From Marivivens aquimaris (GTDB taxonomy: Bacteria; Pseudomonadota; Alphaproteobacteria; Rhodobacterales; Rhodobacteraceae), in contig NZ_JADBGB010000001.1 in NCBI RefSeq assembly GCF_015220045.1, forward strand, positions 2,845,001 to 2,909,000: 64,000 bases of DNA, written 5' to 3'. Made by a program: the position numbers and the translations under genes. Positions 9,059-18,796 of the stretch are shown piece by piece (positions within the stretch are counted from its first letter, which is position 1; each line of letters begins with the position of its first letter). The notes under the pieces are model-generated. The model was not told the origin of the DNA. It saw only the letters and a program-made list of their open reading frames with translations, and did not search any database.

Positions 9059-11271
9059 AACTGATGTGAGGCCGACTCCAAGAACAGATGGAGTGAAATC
9101 GGATCAAGCGGTTTGGTGAGCACCTCTATACCGTGCTTCGAACATTCCGCTTGAACCGCTGCCGTCCTGTTCGCCGTGATCAAACGGGCAGGGACCTCGC
9201 CAAGCATGTCGCGCAATCGGTTGATAACGTCCGTGCCCTTCTCGCCGCCATCGAGTTTGTAGTCGACCAGCATCGCGTCAGGCGCGAGGTCGATTTCCTG
9301 AAGGAGCTGGATTGCTTCGTCGCCCGAGTTAACGTCAATCACCTGCACGTTCCACTTTTCCAACAGCAAAGTCAGTGCCTTACGCATATCGAGGTCATTT
9401 TCGACCAGCAGCGTAACCAACCCGTCATGGCGCCATGACGAATGGGTCACGGGGCCTTCGGGTGCGATTTCTTCTGCCATTTCAAATGACAACGGGACCG
9501 TCACACGGAAAACGGTGCCTTTGCCGGATTCGGATTCGACAGTCAAAGGATGGCGCAGCAACCCGCAAGCGCGGTCGACAATGGCGAGGCCAAGGCCCAG
9601 CCCCTCGGACGCAGATGACCGCGCATCAAGGCGGTGGAACTCGCGGAAAATGATCTCCTGATCCTCGGGCGCAATGCCCGCGCCGGTGTCCCAAACTTCG
9701 AGCCTCACGGACCGGCGCATGCGCCGGACGCCGACTAGCACCTTGCCAGTGTCAGTGTAGCGGATCGCATTCGATATCAGGTTTTGCAGAATGCGCCGCA
9801 GGTAAGTGGCGTCGGAGCGGACGACCAGATTGACCGGCAGAACCCGCAGATCGAGACCTTTTTGCCGCGCAATTGGTTCGAATTCATCGCGAAGCTGTTT
9901 GAGCAGTGCACCAAGGTCGATTTGCCGGACGTCGACTGCCGCGCGGCCTGCTTCGAGCTTCGAAATATCAAGCAGCGCCGCGATCATGTCCTGGACCGAA
10001 AACAAAGCGTTCTGCGCTTTGCCGATGACTTCCTTCTGGCGCGGCGACTCGCATTCTTCGGTGAGTGACGACAGGTAGAGCGTCGCGGCAGAGAGTGGCT
10101 GAAGTAGGTCGTGCGACGCCGCCGCAACAAAGCGCGAGCGGCTGGCAATTGCGCGTTCGGCCACGGCGAGGGCGTCCTCAAGCTCCAGCGTGCGCTCGGT
10201 CACACGCTGTTCGAGGTGCTCGTTCACCTGCCGCAGCTGGCGGGCGAAATCACGCTCGGAGGTCACATCGGTGATCGACACCACGAACCCGCGGTCGGGC
10301 ATTTCCTGCGCGAACATGTCGAACCAGCGGGTTTCGCCGCGTTGGAATTCGATACGCAGGGGCGGGCGCTTCTCGGTGGACTGAACCCAGTCTTCAATCA
10401 GGACATTCGGCTCTGAATTCAGCGGGGTAATGTCGTTCTGGATGAGCTTCAGAATCGACACGAAATCGAGGCCAACGCGCATCTGGGTCAGCGGAATCGA
10501 CAGCATGTGGGCGAGGCGCTGGTTGAAGCCGACCAAACGACGCTCGCTGTCAAAAATGCCGACGCCTTGATTGATGTGTTCAAGCGTCGCGCGGATCAGC
10601 TTTGCCTGATCGTCCATCAGGCGGCCACGCTCCATCCGTTCGAGGCGGATGATGTCCGAGATATCGGTTTGCATGATGACGGTCTGACCGTCTTTCATGC
10701 GATGTTCGGATACCTGCACCCAGCGGTCCCAGATAAGGCTGACGTTGAACATCACATGTTCTTCGCCATGCCGAAGCATCCGCTGACGGGCCCAATCCGC
10801 TGAAGATGTGCCGTCGGGCAGATGCAGATAGCGGCTTTTGCTGATGAGTTTGACGTAGGCTTCGAAACTCAGGCCCGGTTCGAGGTCACCCCGAATGTCG
10901 GGCATGTGCATCCCGAAGCGCGAGTTGCAGAGGACCAGAATGCCATCGGAATCAAAGAGGCCGAAGCCTTCCTGAATGGTTTCGATCGCGCTGGCGAGGT
11001 CAGAGCGGGCCTTCTCCGTCTCTATATTGGCTGTCGCGAGACGCGCGTTGGACTCGTTCAGCAGGTCGAGAGCGTGTTCGAGGTCACGTGTACGTTCGCG
11101 CACCTGTTCTTCCAGCAGAACGGCACGCTGGAACTGCGTATAGGCGACGTTCTGATCGCCGTTAATTTGCTCGATCCTGCGCATCAACGACGCGCAAATT
11201 TTCAAAAGCTTCTCGCGTTGTTTTTCAGGCGGGTCGAGCGGGTTGAGCAGGGAGTCGGAGATCATCGTCAT
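9055..11271 (-). CDS. Hybrid sensor histidine kinase with two PAS domains and receiver
   Basis: A 738-residue cytoplasmic kinase with no membrane segment. Domains in order: N-terminal coiled coil (about 15-95), two PAS-like domains (about 95-205 and 225-340), a short coiled linker (345-375), a HisKA domain with the phospho-accepting His387 in ASHDLLQPLSA, a HATPase_c domain (NAIRYTDTGK; DTGAGIAPED; GLGLGLAIV), and a C-terminal receiver with Asp670 (MLVDYKLDGG). The architecture resembles NahK/ErcS'-type kinases, which partner FIST-domain proteins. The start codon overlaps the stop of the FIST gene by 4 bases, so the two are translationally coupled. The third gene of the set is a LuxR-type regulator upstream. 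Confidence 0.93.
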   Translation of the reverse strand: MTMISDSLLNPLDPPEKQREKLLKICASLMRRIEQINGDQNVAYTQFQRAVLLEEQVRERTRDLEHALDLLNESNARLATANIETEKARSDLASAIETIQEGFGLFDSDGILVLCNSRFGMHMPDIRGDLEPGLSFEAYVKLISKSRYLHLPDGTSSADWARQRMLRHGEEHVMFNVSLIWDRWVQVSEHRMKDGQTVIMQTDISDIIRLERMERGRLMDDQAKLIRATLEHINQGVGIFDSERRLVGFNQRLAHMLSIPLTQMRVGLDFVSILKLIQNDITPLNSEPNVLIEDWVQSTEKRPPLRIEFQRGETRWFDMFAQEMPDRGFVVSITDVTSERDFARQLRQVNEHLEQRVTERTLELEDALAVAERAIASRSRFVAAASHDLLQPLSAATLYLSSLTEECESPRQKEVIGKAQNALFSVQDMIAALLDISKLEAGRAAVDVRQIDLGALLKQLRDEFEPIARQKGLDLRVLPVNLVVRSDATYLRRILQNLISNAIRYTDTGKVLVGVRRMRRSVRLEVWDTGAGIAPEDQEIIFREFHRLDARSSASEGLGLGLAIVDRACGLLRHPLTVESESGKGTVFRVTVPLSFEMAEEIAPEGPVTHSSWRHDGLVTLLVENDLDMRKALTLLLEKWNVQVIDVNSGDEAIQLLQEIDLAPDAMLVDYKLDGGEKGTDVINRLRDMLGEVPARLITANRTAAVQAECSKHGIEVLTKPLDPISLHLFLESASHQF

Positions 11272-12446
11272 TCGCCGTCCGGCGCAAAAATCGCCACCCC
11301 TGTCATGGTCTGGTTCACGTGCAATCCGTTGATCTGCTCACCGTAGGTCGAGAACCCGACGACGCGGTGGCGGGACAGAATGGACGAAAGATCACCCAGG
11401 ATCTGGCGCTGCTGCGCTTCGACACGGCGGAGCATACAGTCGCAGCCGAAGATCGCCTCGGCTTTGCGCCCGCCGGTGACACGTTGAAGTTCGCGTTCAA
11501 GGTGATGCGCCATATCCTCGGGCCGTGCGAGGGTCAGCACGAGGCCCTCGTCGATGGCCGAAAAGAACACGAGGTCGCCGTTCTCCAGCACCTGCTGGAT
11601 CGAGCGGACATGGTGGCTGGCGCCAAGCCGCACCACGACGGGATGGGCAGCGAAGGTGAACGATGAAAGGTCTTCGAACTCCTTGCCGAGCAGCCGCGCA
11701 TATTCCTTGGCCGCTGGTTCGGCGTTGATCTCGTGCACGATGCGGCGCTCCGGATCGGCTGACGTCACGACCATGCGCACTTCGCTCGGCATCAGGTGGT
11801 CGAGGCTGAAGACCTTCACGGGACAGACCGTGCGAACGAAGCACAACACCGCGGCGTGTTGATGCGTCTCGCCGTTCAGGGCGACCAGCGTTTCCTGAAA
11901 CTCGTTGTTGTCACCCGCAGAGCCGCCAAACAGCGGAACAGGCCCCAAACCGTTGGCAATCGTCGCGGCGACTTCGTCTTCACGCACTGACAGGCCGTCG
12001 ATCGCGAGGAACGCGAACTCGTGTGGCCATTGGCTTGCAGATGCGGTGAGGCTTGTGCGGGACCGGATCATCTGGCTGATGAGGTCTTGCTGGTCGAAGT
12101 TATCGAGGTCGGGGATCAGCAGCGGCTCGACGCTGAAATGACTAACCGGAAAGCCGATGGCGACGATGGTCCCTTCGGCGTAGCCGTCACGGCTGATCTC
12201 GCCCGCAGTCGTGCAGCCGATTGTTTGCGCGTTACCGAATATCTTTGCCGCATCGTTCATCCACTGCTGGAAATCAGGAGCGATGCTGGCAAGGATGACG
12301 ACAAGCGAGAACGGACCGTCTCCCAAACCTCCGGCAAGCCCCCTGATCGGATCGGGGTGAGCGCAGTCGATTTGGGCACTCTTCACGATGCCGTCCAGAT
12401 GGCTCGCTGCGTGTTGCAGCGAGAGCGTACGTGCCTGCATCTGCAT
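11268..12446 (-). CDS. FIST-domain signal sensor protein (NosP-like)
   Basis: A 392-residue soluble protein with FIST_N (about 30-220) and FIST_C (about 225-375) regions. Recognisable FIST stretches include QTIGCTTAGEISRDGYAEG, PLFGGSAGDN and EAIFGCDCMLRR. FIST proteins are intracellular sensory modules. Members coded beside NahK-type kinases (NosP) bind haem and sense nitric oxide, which makes that role plausible here; the ligand is inference. It sits between a response regulator (upstream, 56-base gap) and the hybrid kinase (4-base overlap), so it likely feeds its signal to that kinase. A second in-frame ATG two codons downstream is also possible. Confidence 0.88.
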   Translation of the reverse strand: MQMQARTLSLQHAASHLDGIVKSAQIDCAHPDPIRGLAGGLGDGPFSLVVILASIAPDFQQWMNDAAKIFGNAQTIGCTTAGEISRDGYAEGTIVAIGFPVSHFSVEPLLIPDLDNFDQQDLISQMIRSRTSLTASASQWPHEFAFLAIDGLSVREDEVAATIANGLGPVPLFGGSAGDNNEFQETLVALNGETHQHAAVLCFVRTVCPVKVFSLDHLMPSEVRMVVTSADPERRIVHEINAEPAAKEYARLLGKEFEDLSSFTFAAHPVVVRLGASHHVRSIQQVLENGDLVFFSAIDEGLVLTLARPEDMAHHLERELQRVTGGRKAEAIFGCDCMLRRVEAQQRQILGDLSSILSRHRVVGFSTYGEQINGLHVNQTMTGVAIFAPDGE

Positions 12447-12502
12447 GTCTCCTCCTGAACAAGCGCGGCCCCACGCGGTGGGTTATGGGGATCGTAGAGC
12501 CC

Positions 12503-13201
12503 TCATGACATGTCCCGCAAGACAGAAGCAAAACTGGCTTCCTGCGCGAGCAGCACGGCTTGGGTCCGGCTTTGGACGCCGAGCTTGCGCATGATGGCGG
12601 TGACGTGCGCTTTTACGGTCGTTTCCGCAATGGAAAGGTCGAACGCGATCTGCTTGTTCAGTTTGCCGTCGCAGATGAGCTGCAAAATGTTCGCCTGCTG
12701 GCGAGTGAGCTTCGACAGGCGTGCGATGGCCTCTTCTTGATCGGTGACCGGGCGGTTCGGATCGGTGTCGAGCGGTACACCTTCGGGCACATAGGTGCCG
12801 CCGTTTTGAATCTGGTCAAAGGCAGAGCGGAAAATTTCGCGCTGGCTATGCTTGGGCACGAAACCGGTCGCGCCCGCGCGCATGGCGGAGCTGATCATGC
12901 GGTGGTCGGCCATCGAGGACACGACAACGATCGGCGTCGTGTCGGCAGCCGTGCGCATACGGATCAGACCATCAAGGCCGTTCACGTCAGGCAGATTGAG
13001 GTCGAGCACGATCACATCGGGTTTCGCCCCGTCACGGATCTGCTGCAGCGCGCCTTCGAGGTTTTCGGCAGTCGTGACCTCGTTGATCTGGGTCACAGTG
13101 CGCAGAGTCATCGACAAAGCATCGCAGAAGAGCGGATGGTCATCGACGATCATCGCCTTGGTGAATGCGTTGGTTTTCAGACTTGTGGCGACGTCCTGCA
13201 T
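12503..13201 (-). CDS. LuxR/NarL-type response regulator
   Basis: A 232-residue regulator with an N-terminal receiver domain (IVDDHPLF acidic pocket; phospho-acceptor Asp67 in VIVLDLNLPDVNG; switch Lys in GFVPK) and a C-terminal LuxR helix-turn-helix (LTRQQANILQLICDGKLNKQIA, followed by ETTVKAHVTAIMRKLGV). It opens the minus-strand set with the FIST sensor and hybrid kinase, and resembles the AgmR/ErbR-type regulators found with such kinases in Pseudomonas. The gene diverges from coxG across 254 bases containing two inverted repeats, so it is a candidate regulator of the cox operon; that link is inference from position. Confidence 0.93.
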   Translation of the reverse strand: MQDVATSLKTNAFTKAMIVDDHPLFCDALSMTLRTVTQINEVTTAENLEGALQQIRDGAKPDVIVLDLNLPDVNGLDGLIRMRTAADTTPIVVVSSMADHRMISSAMRAGATGFVPKHSQREIFRSAFDQIQNGGTYVPEGVPLDTDPNRPVTDQEEAIARLSKLTRQQANILQLICDGKLNKQIAFDLSIAETTVKAHVTAIMRKLGVQSRTQAVLLAQEASFASVLRDMS

Positions 13202-13373
13202 ACACTGTACCCCGAATTGGAATGAACCTTACTGTATCAGCCTCATGTGAGCGCAACCACGGCACAAAGGTCGGATGAAAGCGGGCGGATTACAGCAGGG
13301 TAGGTCCATTAGGTTGAACGATCCCAGCCTCGAGTCAATCGAAAGTGTTTGGCAAAGGCGGCGCGGCTGGCGC

Positions 13374-13416
13374 AGGTTTGTATAAACCTTTGGTCTAATA
13401 TTCAGGTCTCTGACCT
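13374..13416. promoter_or_regulatory. Paired inverted repeats in the regulator/coxG divergent region
   Basis: Two perfect inverted repeats lie 15 bases apart, shortly before coxG: AGGTTT-N4-AAACCT (13374-13389) and AGGTC-N3-GACCT (13404-13416). A TAATAT box at 13396-13401 lies between them and could be a -10 element reading toward coxG. The arrangement suits a dimeric regulator acting on the cox promoter. No protein has been assigned to the site. Confidence 0.4.
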
Positions 13417-13455
13417 TAGGCTTAGCTTGGTTTCAGGAAAGAGGAGGAGGGATAC

Positions 13456-13977
13456 GTGGAACTAGCCGATTCCCGCGTCATAAACGCGAGTCCCGAAATT
13501 GTCTGGGCTGCGTTGCTCGATCCGGAGGTGCTCAAAGCCTGCATTCCGGGTTGTCAGGAAATGGAAGGCTCGGTCGAAGACGGCTTTACCGCTGTCGTCG
13601 TCCAGAAGATCGGACCGGTCAAAGCGACGTTCAAAGGCAACGTCCAGCTGACCGATATCGTTGAAGGTCAAAGCTGTAAAATCGTCGGCGAAGGCAAAGG
13701 CGGCCCCGCCGGTTTCGCCAAAGGCGGCGCGGTTGTCACGCTGGCCGCCGATGATGGTGGTACGCTGCTGACCTATGACGTCGATGCCAAGATGGGCGGT
13801 AAGATCGCACAGCTCGGCAGCCGCATTATCGACGGCGTGGCCCGCAAGCTCGCCGATGAATTTTTCCAGAAGTTCCAGAACGTTGTCGAAGGCCCCGAGG
13901 AGGACGAGGTCGCCGCTGACGCATCGGAAGAAGAAGTCGTGAAAAAGGGTTTTCTCTCGCGATTTCGCAAGAGCTGA
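13456..13977 (+). CDS. coxG: CoxG-like SRPBCC-family protein
   Basis: A 173-residue protein of the CoxG/SRPBCC lipid-binding-like fold ([48 protein letters not shown]). CoxG proteins occur with molybdenum hydroxylases, where they are linked to membrane attachment of CO dehydrogenase. A GTG start at 13456 is chosen because GAGGAGGAGG lies 6 bases upstream. The last 30 residues form an acidic then basic tail. It is the first gene of the coxG-S-L-M operon. Confidence 0.88.
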   Translation: MELADSRVINASPEIVWAALLDPEVLKACIPGCQEMEGSVEDGFTAVVVQKIGPVKATFKGNVQLTDIVEGQSCKIVGEGKGGPAGFAKGGAVVTLAADDGGTLLTYDVDAKMGGKIAQLGSRIIDGVARKLADEFFQKFQNVVEGPEEDEVAADASEEEVVKKGFLSRFRKS

Positions 13978-14001
13978 GCCTGCATATAGGAAGGAGGACC
14001 T

Positions 14002-14487
<486 letters not shown>

Positions 14488-14547
14488 TCAAGTGTCCGGC
14501 GGAGAGGAGCCGCCTGTCACACGCAACGATTTTCCAGGGAGGACAAG

Positions 14548-16911
14548 ATGCCAAAGGATCATGGTATCGGCGCTAGCAGCAAGCGGCGCGAAGACGTCCG
14601 GTTTCTGACCGGCACCGGTCGTTATACCGACGACATCAATCTACAGGGCCAGGCTTACGTCCATTTCGTCCGTTCGGACGTGGCACACGGCACCATTAAT
14701 TCCATCGATACATCCGAAGCCGAAAACATGCCGGGCGTTGTCCGCATTTTCACCGGCGCGGACTTCGAGGCCGTTGGCAGCATTCCGTGCGGATGGCAGG
14801 TGACAGACCGTTTTGGTGAAGCCATGCAGGAACCGGCTCACCCCGTTCTCGCGCAGGGCAAGGTGCGCCACGTCGGCGACCCGATCGCCGCTGTTGTGGC
14901 CGAGACCAAAGAGCAGGCCCGTGATGCTGCCGAAGCCATCATGGTGGACATCGACGAACTGCCGGCCGTCGTGAACATGAAAGAGGCGCTGGCCGAAGGT
15001 GCGCCGAAGGTGCACGACGATCTGAAGTCGAACCTCTGCTACGACTGGGGCTTCGTCGAGGATAACAAGGCTGCCGTCGACGAGGCGATCAAGAACGCCG
15101 CCCACGTCACCACGCTGGAGCTGGTCAACAACCGTCTGGTCGCAAACCCGATGGAGCCGCGCGTTGCCGTGGGTGACTATGGTTTCGCCAACGACGAGTC
15201 GACGCTCTACACCACTTCGCAGAACCCGCACGTCATCCGCCTGCTGATGGGTGCTTTCGTTCTGAATATCCCGGAGCACAAGCTGCGCGTCGTCGCGCCT
15301 GACGTCGGCGGTGGTTTCGGTACCAAGATCTTCCACTACGCCGAAGAAGCTTTCGTAACGTTCGCGTCGCGCGCGCTGCGCCGTCCGGTCAAATGGACCT
15401 CGACCCGTTCCGAAGCGTTCATGTCGGACGCTCATGGCCGCGACCACGTGACCAAGATCGAACTGGCGCTCGATGCGGACAACAACTTCACCGCAGTCCG
15501 CACGGAAACCTACGCGAACATGGGCGCTTACCTGTCCACCTTCGCACCTTCGGTTCCGACGTGGCTGCACGGCACGTTGATGGCGGGTAACTACAAGACC
15601 CCGCTGATCTACGTGAACGTCAAAGCCGTGTTCACCAACACGGTACCGGTCGACGCTTACCGCGGTGCAGGCCGTCCGGAAGCGACCTTCCAGCTGGAGC
15701 GTGTGATCGACAAAGCCGCCCGCGAACTGGGCGTCGATCCGATTGCACTGCGTCGTCAGAACTTCATCTCGGAGTTCCCTTACGCGACTCCGGTCGCTGT
15801 CGAGTATGACACCGGCGACTACACCGCGACGATGGACAAGCTCGAAGAGATCATGGACCTCTCCGGCTTCGAAGCGCGCCGCAAAGAGTCCGAGGCGAAG
15901 GGCAAATGGCGCGGTCTCGGCGTGAACTGCTACATCGAGGCTTGCGGTATCGCGCCGTCGAATCTCGTGGGTCAGCTCGGCGCTCGCGCCGGTCTTTATG
16001 ACGCCGCAACCGTCCGTGTGAACGCGACCGGTTCGATCAGCGTCATGGTCGGTGCGCACAGCCACGGTCAGGGCCACGAGACGACCTTCCCGCAGGTCAT
16101 CGCAGAGATGATCGGCATCGACGAAAGCCAAGTGGACATCGTTCACGGTGACACGTCGAAGATCCCGTTCGGCATGGGCACCTACGGGTCCCGCTCGCTG
16201 GCGGTCTGCGGCTCGGCCATGGTCCGCGCGGCAGAGAAGGTTATCAACAAGGCAAAGAAGATCGCCGCCCACCTGCTCGAAGCATCCGAAGCGGATATCG
16301 AGCTGAAGGACGGTAAGTTCAGCGTGGCCGGTACGGACAAGGAATGCGCATGGGGTGACGTTACCCTCGCGGCTTACGTTCCGCACAACTACCCGCTCGA
16401 AGACATCGAGCCGGGTCTGGAAGAAACCGCGTTCTACGATCCGGCCAACTTCACCTACCCGTCGGGCGCCTATGCCTGCGAAGTCGAAGTGGATCCGGAC
16501 ACCGGCAAGGTGACCATCGCCAAGTTCGCGGCAGCCGACGACTTCGGCAACGTTGTGAACCCGATGATTGTCGAAGGCCAAGTCCACGGCGGTATCGCTC
16601 AGGGCATTGGTCAGGCCATGCTGGAAGGTGCGGTCTATGATGCCGAAGGCCAGCTGCTTTCGGCATCCTACATGGACTACGCGATGCCGCGTGCGGATGA
16701 TCTGCCGTTCTACATCGTGGACCATTCCTGCGCGACGCCCTGTACCCACAACCCGCTGGGTGTGAAGGGCTGCGGTGAAGCCGGTGCGATCGGTTCTCCG
16801 CCTGCCGTGGTGAACGCCGTCATCGACGCGCTTGCCTCAGGTGGCAAGAACGTGCCCCATATCGACATGCCACTGACGCCTCACCGCGTCTGGAAAGCCA
16901 TGAACGCCTGA
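14548..16911 (+). CDS. coxL: Molybdenum hydroxylase large subunit, form II CoxL-type
   Basis: A 787-residue molybdopterin subunit of the xanthine dehydrogenase/CO dehydrogenase family. The residues at 370-376 read AYRGAGR, the signature of form II CoxL; form I CO dehydrogenase has AYXCSFR with the Cu-binding cysteine. The catalytic glutamate is Glu744 in [17 protein letters not shown]. Molybdopterin-contact glycine motifs ([20 protein letters not shown]) are present. Form II enzymes are often annotated as CO dehydrogenase, but the natural substrate is uncertain. The gene lies in a coxG-S-L-M operon without coxD, E or F nearby in the window. Confidence 0.93.
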   Translation: MPKDHGIGASSKRREDVRFLTGTGRYTDDINLQGQAYVHFVRSDVAHGTINSIDTSEAENMPGVVRIFTGADFEAVGSIPCGWQVTDRFGEAMQEPAHPVLAQGKVRHVGDPIAAVVAETKEQARDAAEAIMVDIDELPAVVNMKEALAEGAPKVHDDLKSNLCYDWGFVEDNKAAVDEAIKNAAHVTTLELVNNRLVANPMEPRVAVGDYGFANDESTLYTTSQNPHVIRLLMGAFVLNIPEHKLRVVAPDVGGGFGTKIFHYAEEAFVTFASRALRRPVKWTSTRSEAFMSDAHGRDHVTKIELALDADNNFTAVRTETYANMGAYLSTFAPSVPTWLHGTLMAGNYKTPLIYVNVKAVFTNTVPVDAYRGAGRPEATFQLERVIDKAARELGVDPIALRRQNFISEFPYATPVAVEYDTGDYTATMDKLEEIMDLSGFEARRKESEAKGKWRGLGVNCYIEACGIAPSNLVGQLGARAGLYDAATVRVNATGSISVMVGAHSHGQGHETTFPQVIAEMIGIDESQVDIVHGDTSKIPFGMGTYGSRSLAVCGSAMVRAAEKVINKAKKIAAHLLEASEADIELKDGKFSVAGTDKECAWGDVTLAAYVPHNYPLEDIEPGLEETAFYDPANFTYPSGAYACEVEVDPDTGKVTIAKFAAADDFGNVVNPMIVEGQVHGGIAQGIGQAMLEGAVYDAEGQLLSASYMDYAMPRADDLPFYIVDHSCATPCTHNPLGVKGCGEAGAIGSPPAVVNAVIDALASGGKNVPHIDMPLTPHRVWKAMNA

Positions 16912-16925
16912 GAGGAGGACGACAC

Positions 16926-17711
16926 ATGTACGCATTCGACGTAACCCGTCCGAAGACCGTCGACGAAGCCGTTGCGGCGCTGTCCCAAGAGGACGCACAG
17001 GCGCTGGGCGGTGGGCAGACCCTGATCCCGACGCTTAAGCAGCGCCTTGCTGCGCCGTCGGCTCTGGTCAGCCTTGCCGGCATCGAGGATATGAAAGGCG
17101 TCTGTCAGGACGGCGACACCCTCGTCATCGGCGGCGGCACCACGCATGGGACCGTTGCTTCCGAGGGTGGGGCCTATCCGGCGCTCGCTGCTTTGGCTTC
17201 GAACATCGGCGACCCTGCTGTTCGCAACCGCGGCACCATCGGCGGTTCGCTTGCCAACAACGACCCGTCGGCTTGCTACCCGTCGGCGGCGCTGGCCTCG
17301 AACGCCACGATCGTGACCAACTCGCGCGAGATCGCGGCAGATGACTACTTCCAGGGTCTGTTCACCACAGCGCTCGACGAAGGCGAAATCATCACTTCCG
17401 TCCGTTTCCCGATCCCGCAGGCCGCGAACTATCAGAAGTTCGTCCAGCCCGCGTCCCGCTTTGCTCTGGTCGGCGTTTTCGTCGCTAAGCACGCGGACGG
17501 GGTGCGCGTTGCAGTAACCGGCGCGTCCGAAGACGGCGTGTTCCGTTGGTCGGACGCTGAGGACGCCCTTTCGGGCAACTTCTCGCCGGACGCAGTGGAC
17601 GGCCTGACCGCATCGGCGGACGGTCTGATGACTGACCTGCACGGCGACGCGGAATACCGCGCCCACCTGATCAAGGTTCTGACCAAGCGCGCTGTCGCCG
17701 CTTGCCAGTAA
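16926..17711 (+). CDS. coxM: Molybdenum hydroxylase medium (FAD) subunit, CoxM-type
   Basis: A 261-residue FAD-binding subunit that passes electrons from the iron-sulfur subunit to an acceptor. FAD motifs are visible: ALGGGQTLIPTLKQRL near residue 30 and IGDPAVRNRGTIGGSLANND near residue 100, the family's GGG and TIGG signatures. Length is slightly under the usual 280-290 but all expected motifs are there. It starts 14 bases after coxL with AGAGGAGGACG before the ATG. A hairpin follows the stop. Confidence 0.92.
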   Translation: MYAFDVTRPKTVDEAVAALSQEDAQALGGGQTLIPTLKQRLAAPSALVSLAGIEDMKGVCQDGDTLVIGGGTTHGTVASEGGAYPALAALASNIGDPAVRNRGTIGGSLANNDPSACYPSAALASNATIVTNSREIAADDYFQGLFTTALDEGEIITSVRFPIPQAANYQKFVQPASRFALVGVFVAKHADGVRVAVTGASEDGVFRWSDAEDALSGNFSPDAVDGLTASADGLMTDLHGDAEYRAHLIKVLTKRAVAACQ

Positions 17712-17718
17712 AATAGCC

Positions 17719-17743
17719 GGTCGGGCCGCCCATCGGCCCGACC
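17719..17743 (+). terminator. Hairpin after coxM
   Basis: A perfect 10-bp inverted repeat (GGTCGGGCCG and CGGCCCGACC) with a 5-base loop begins 8 bases after the coxM stop. No T-run follows, so it may be an mRNA-stabilising or weak terminating hairpin. Confidence 0.65.
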
Positions 17744-17827
17744 ACCATCATGCAGGGGCGGTTGTGCGCTTTCTGTTGTAGCTCCGGCTGAGGCTTTGAC
17801 CTAAGCAACCTGTGAAAGCAGGTTTCC

Positions 17828-18751
17828 ATGCAGCCATTACAAGCCATCCTATTCAAACTCGGCGCTGTTGCGGTCTTTGTGACCATGCAGGCGCTTATCA
17901 AATCGACCTCCAGCCATATTCCGGCAGGTGAGGCGGTATTCTTTCGATCCTTCTTTGCGCTGCCGATCATCATCGGCTGGCTCGCCATGCGGAAAGAGCT
18001 GTCGACCGGTTTCAAGACCGAGAGCGTCATGAACCATTTCTGGCGCGGGATCATCGGCACAACCGCGATGGGGCTCGGCTTTGCCGCGCTCCGCTATCTG
18101 CCGCTGCCCGAGGTGACGGCGGTAGGCTACGCCACCCCGATCTTCATCGTTATTTTCGCTGCCATGTTCCTGAACGAGCAGGTGCGCCTGTTCCGCTTTG
18201 CCTCTGTCGCCGTGGGCCTCATCGGGGTCATGGTCGTCATGGCTCCGCGCCTATCGGTCGGTGAGGAAGGCATGGCAACTGGCCACGCGCTGGGCGCGAT
18301 GCTGGCGCTGACCAGTGCGGTCTGCGCGGCGCTAGCGCAGGTTTTCATCCGCAAGATGACGAAGACCGAAACCACGTCGTCCATCGTGTTCTGGTTCTCG
18401 ATCACCGCGACTCTGCTGTCGCTCGTCACGATCTACTGGGGGTGGTCGATGCCGACGCCTACCGAATGGTTCGTGCTCGTCACGGCCGGCCTTCTTGGCG
18501 GTGTGGGGCAGATCCTGCTGACGAGCAGCTATCGCCTCGGTGACGCGTCGCTGGTGGCGCCGTTCGACTACGCGTCGATGATCTTCTCGGTTGGAATCGG
18601 GTTCTTCTTCTTTGCCGAAGTGCCGTTGCCGTCGACGCTTGCCGGTGCGGGCATCGTCATCGCGGCGGGCATCGTCATTATCCTGCGTGAACGTCAGCTT
18701 GGCCTAGAACGCACGAAGGGCCGCAAGGCCGTATCGCCGGGCGGCAAATAA
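17828..18751 (+). CDS. DMT-superfamily (EamA) transporter
   Basis: A 307-residue inner-membrane protein with about ten hydrophobic segments in two EamA repeats (about 8-145 and 158-290). Features such as SFFALPIIIGWL, YATPIFIVIFAAMFLNEQ and FDYASMIFSVGIGFFFFAE are typical of the drug/metabolite exporter family, including RibN-like vitamin carriers. The substrate cannot be deduced from sequence. The gene stands alone between the cox hairpin and the converging ilvE. Confidence 0.88.
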   Translation: MQPLQAILFKLGAVAVFVTMQALIKSTSSHIPAGEAVFFRSFFALPIIIGWLAMRKELSTGFKTESVMNHFWRGIIGTTAMGLGFAALRYLPLPEVTAVGYATPIFIVIFAAMFLNEQVRLFRFASVAVGLIGVMVVMAPRLSVGEEGMATGHALGAMLALTSAVCAALAQVFIRKMTKTETTSSIVFWFSITATLLSLVTIYWGWSMPTPTEWFVLVTAGLLGGVGQILLTSSYRLGDASLVAPFDYASMIFSVGIGFFFFAEVPLPSTLAGAGIVIAAGIVIILRERQLGLERTKGRKAVSPGGK

Positions 18752-18754
18752 AAA

Positions 18755-18773
18755 GGGCGCCACTAGGGCGCCC
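18755..18773 (-). terminator. Terminator between the DMT gene and ilvE
   Basis: A 7-bp GC-only stem (GGGCGCC and GGCGCCC) with a 5-base loop is preceded by AATAAAAA on the plus strand. That reads as a T-rich tail on the minus strand, so the signal mainly serves ilvE and may also stop the plus-strand transporter transcript. Confidence 0.75.
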
Positions 18774-18796
18774 TCATCAAACCTATCCGCTTTGAC

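Noticed and set aside
14641..16749. Long antisense open frame over coxL
   Set aside because: Shadow of the strongly supported coxL; composition is Arg/Val/His/Asp-rich with no domain.
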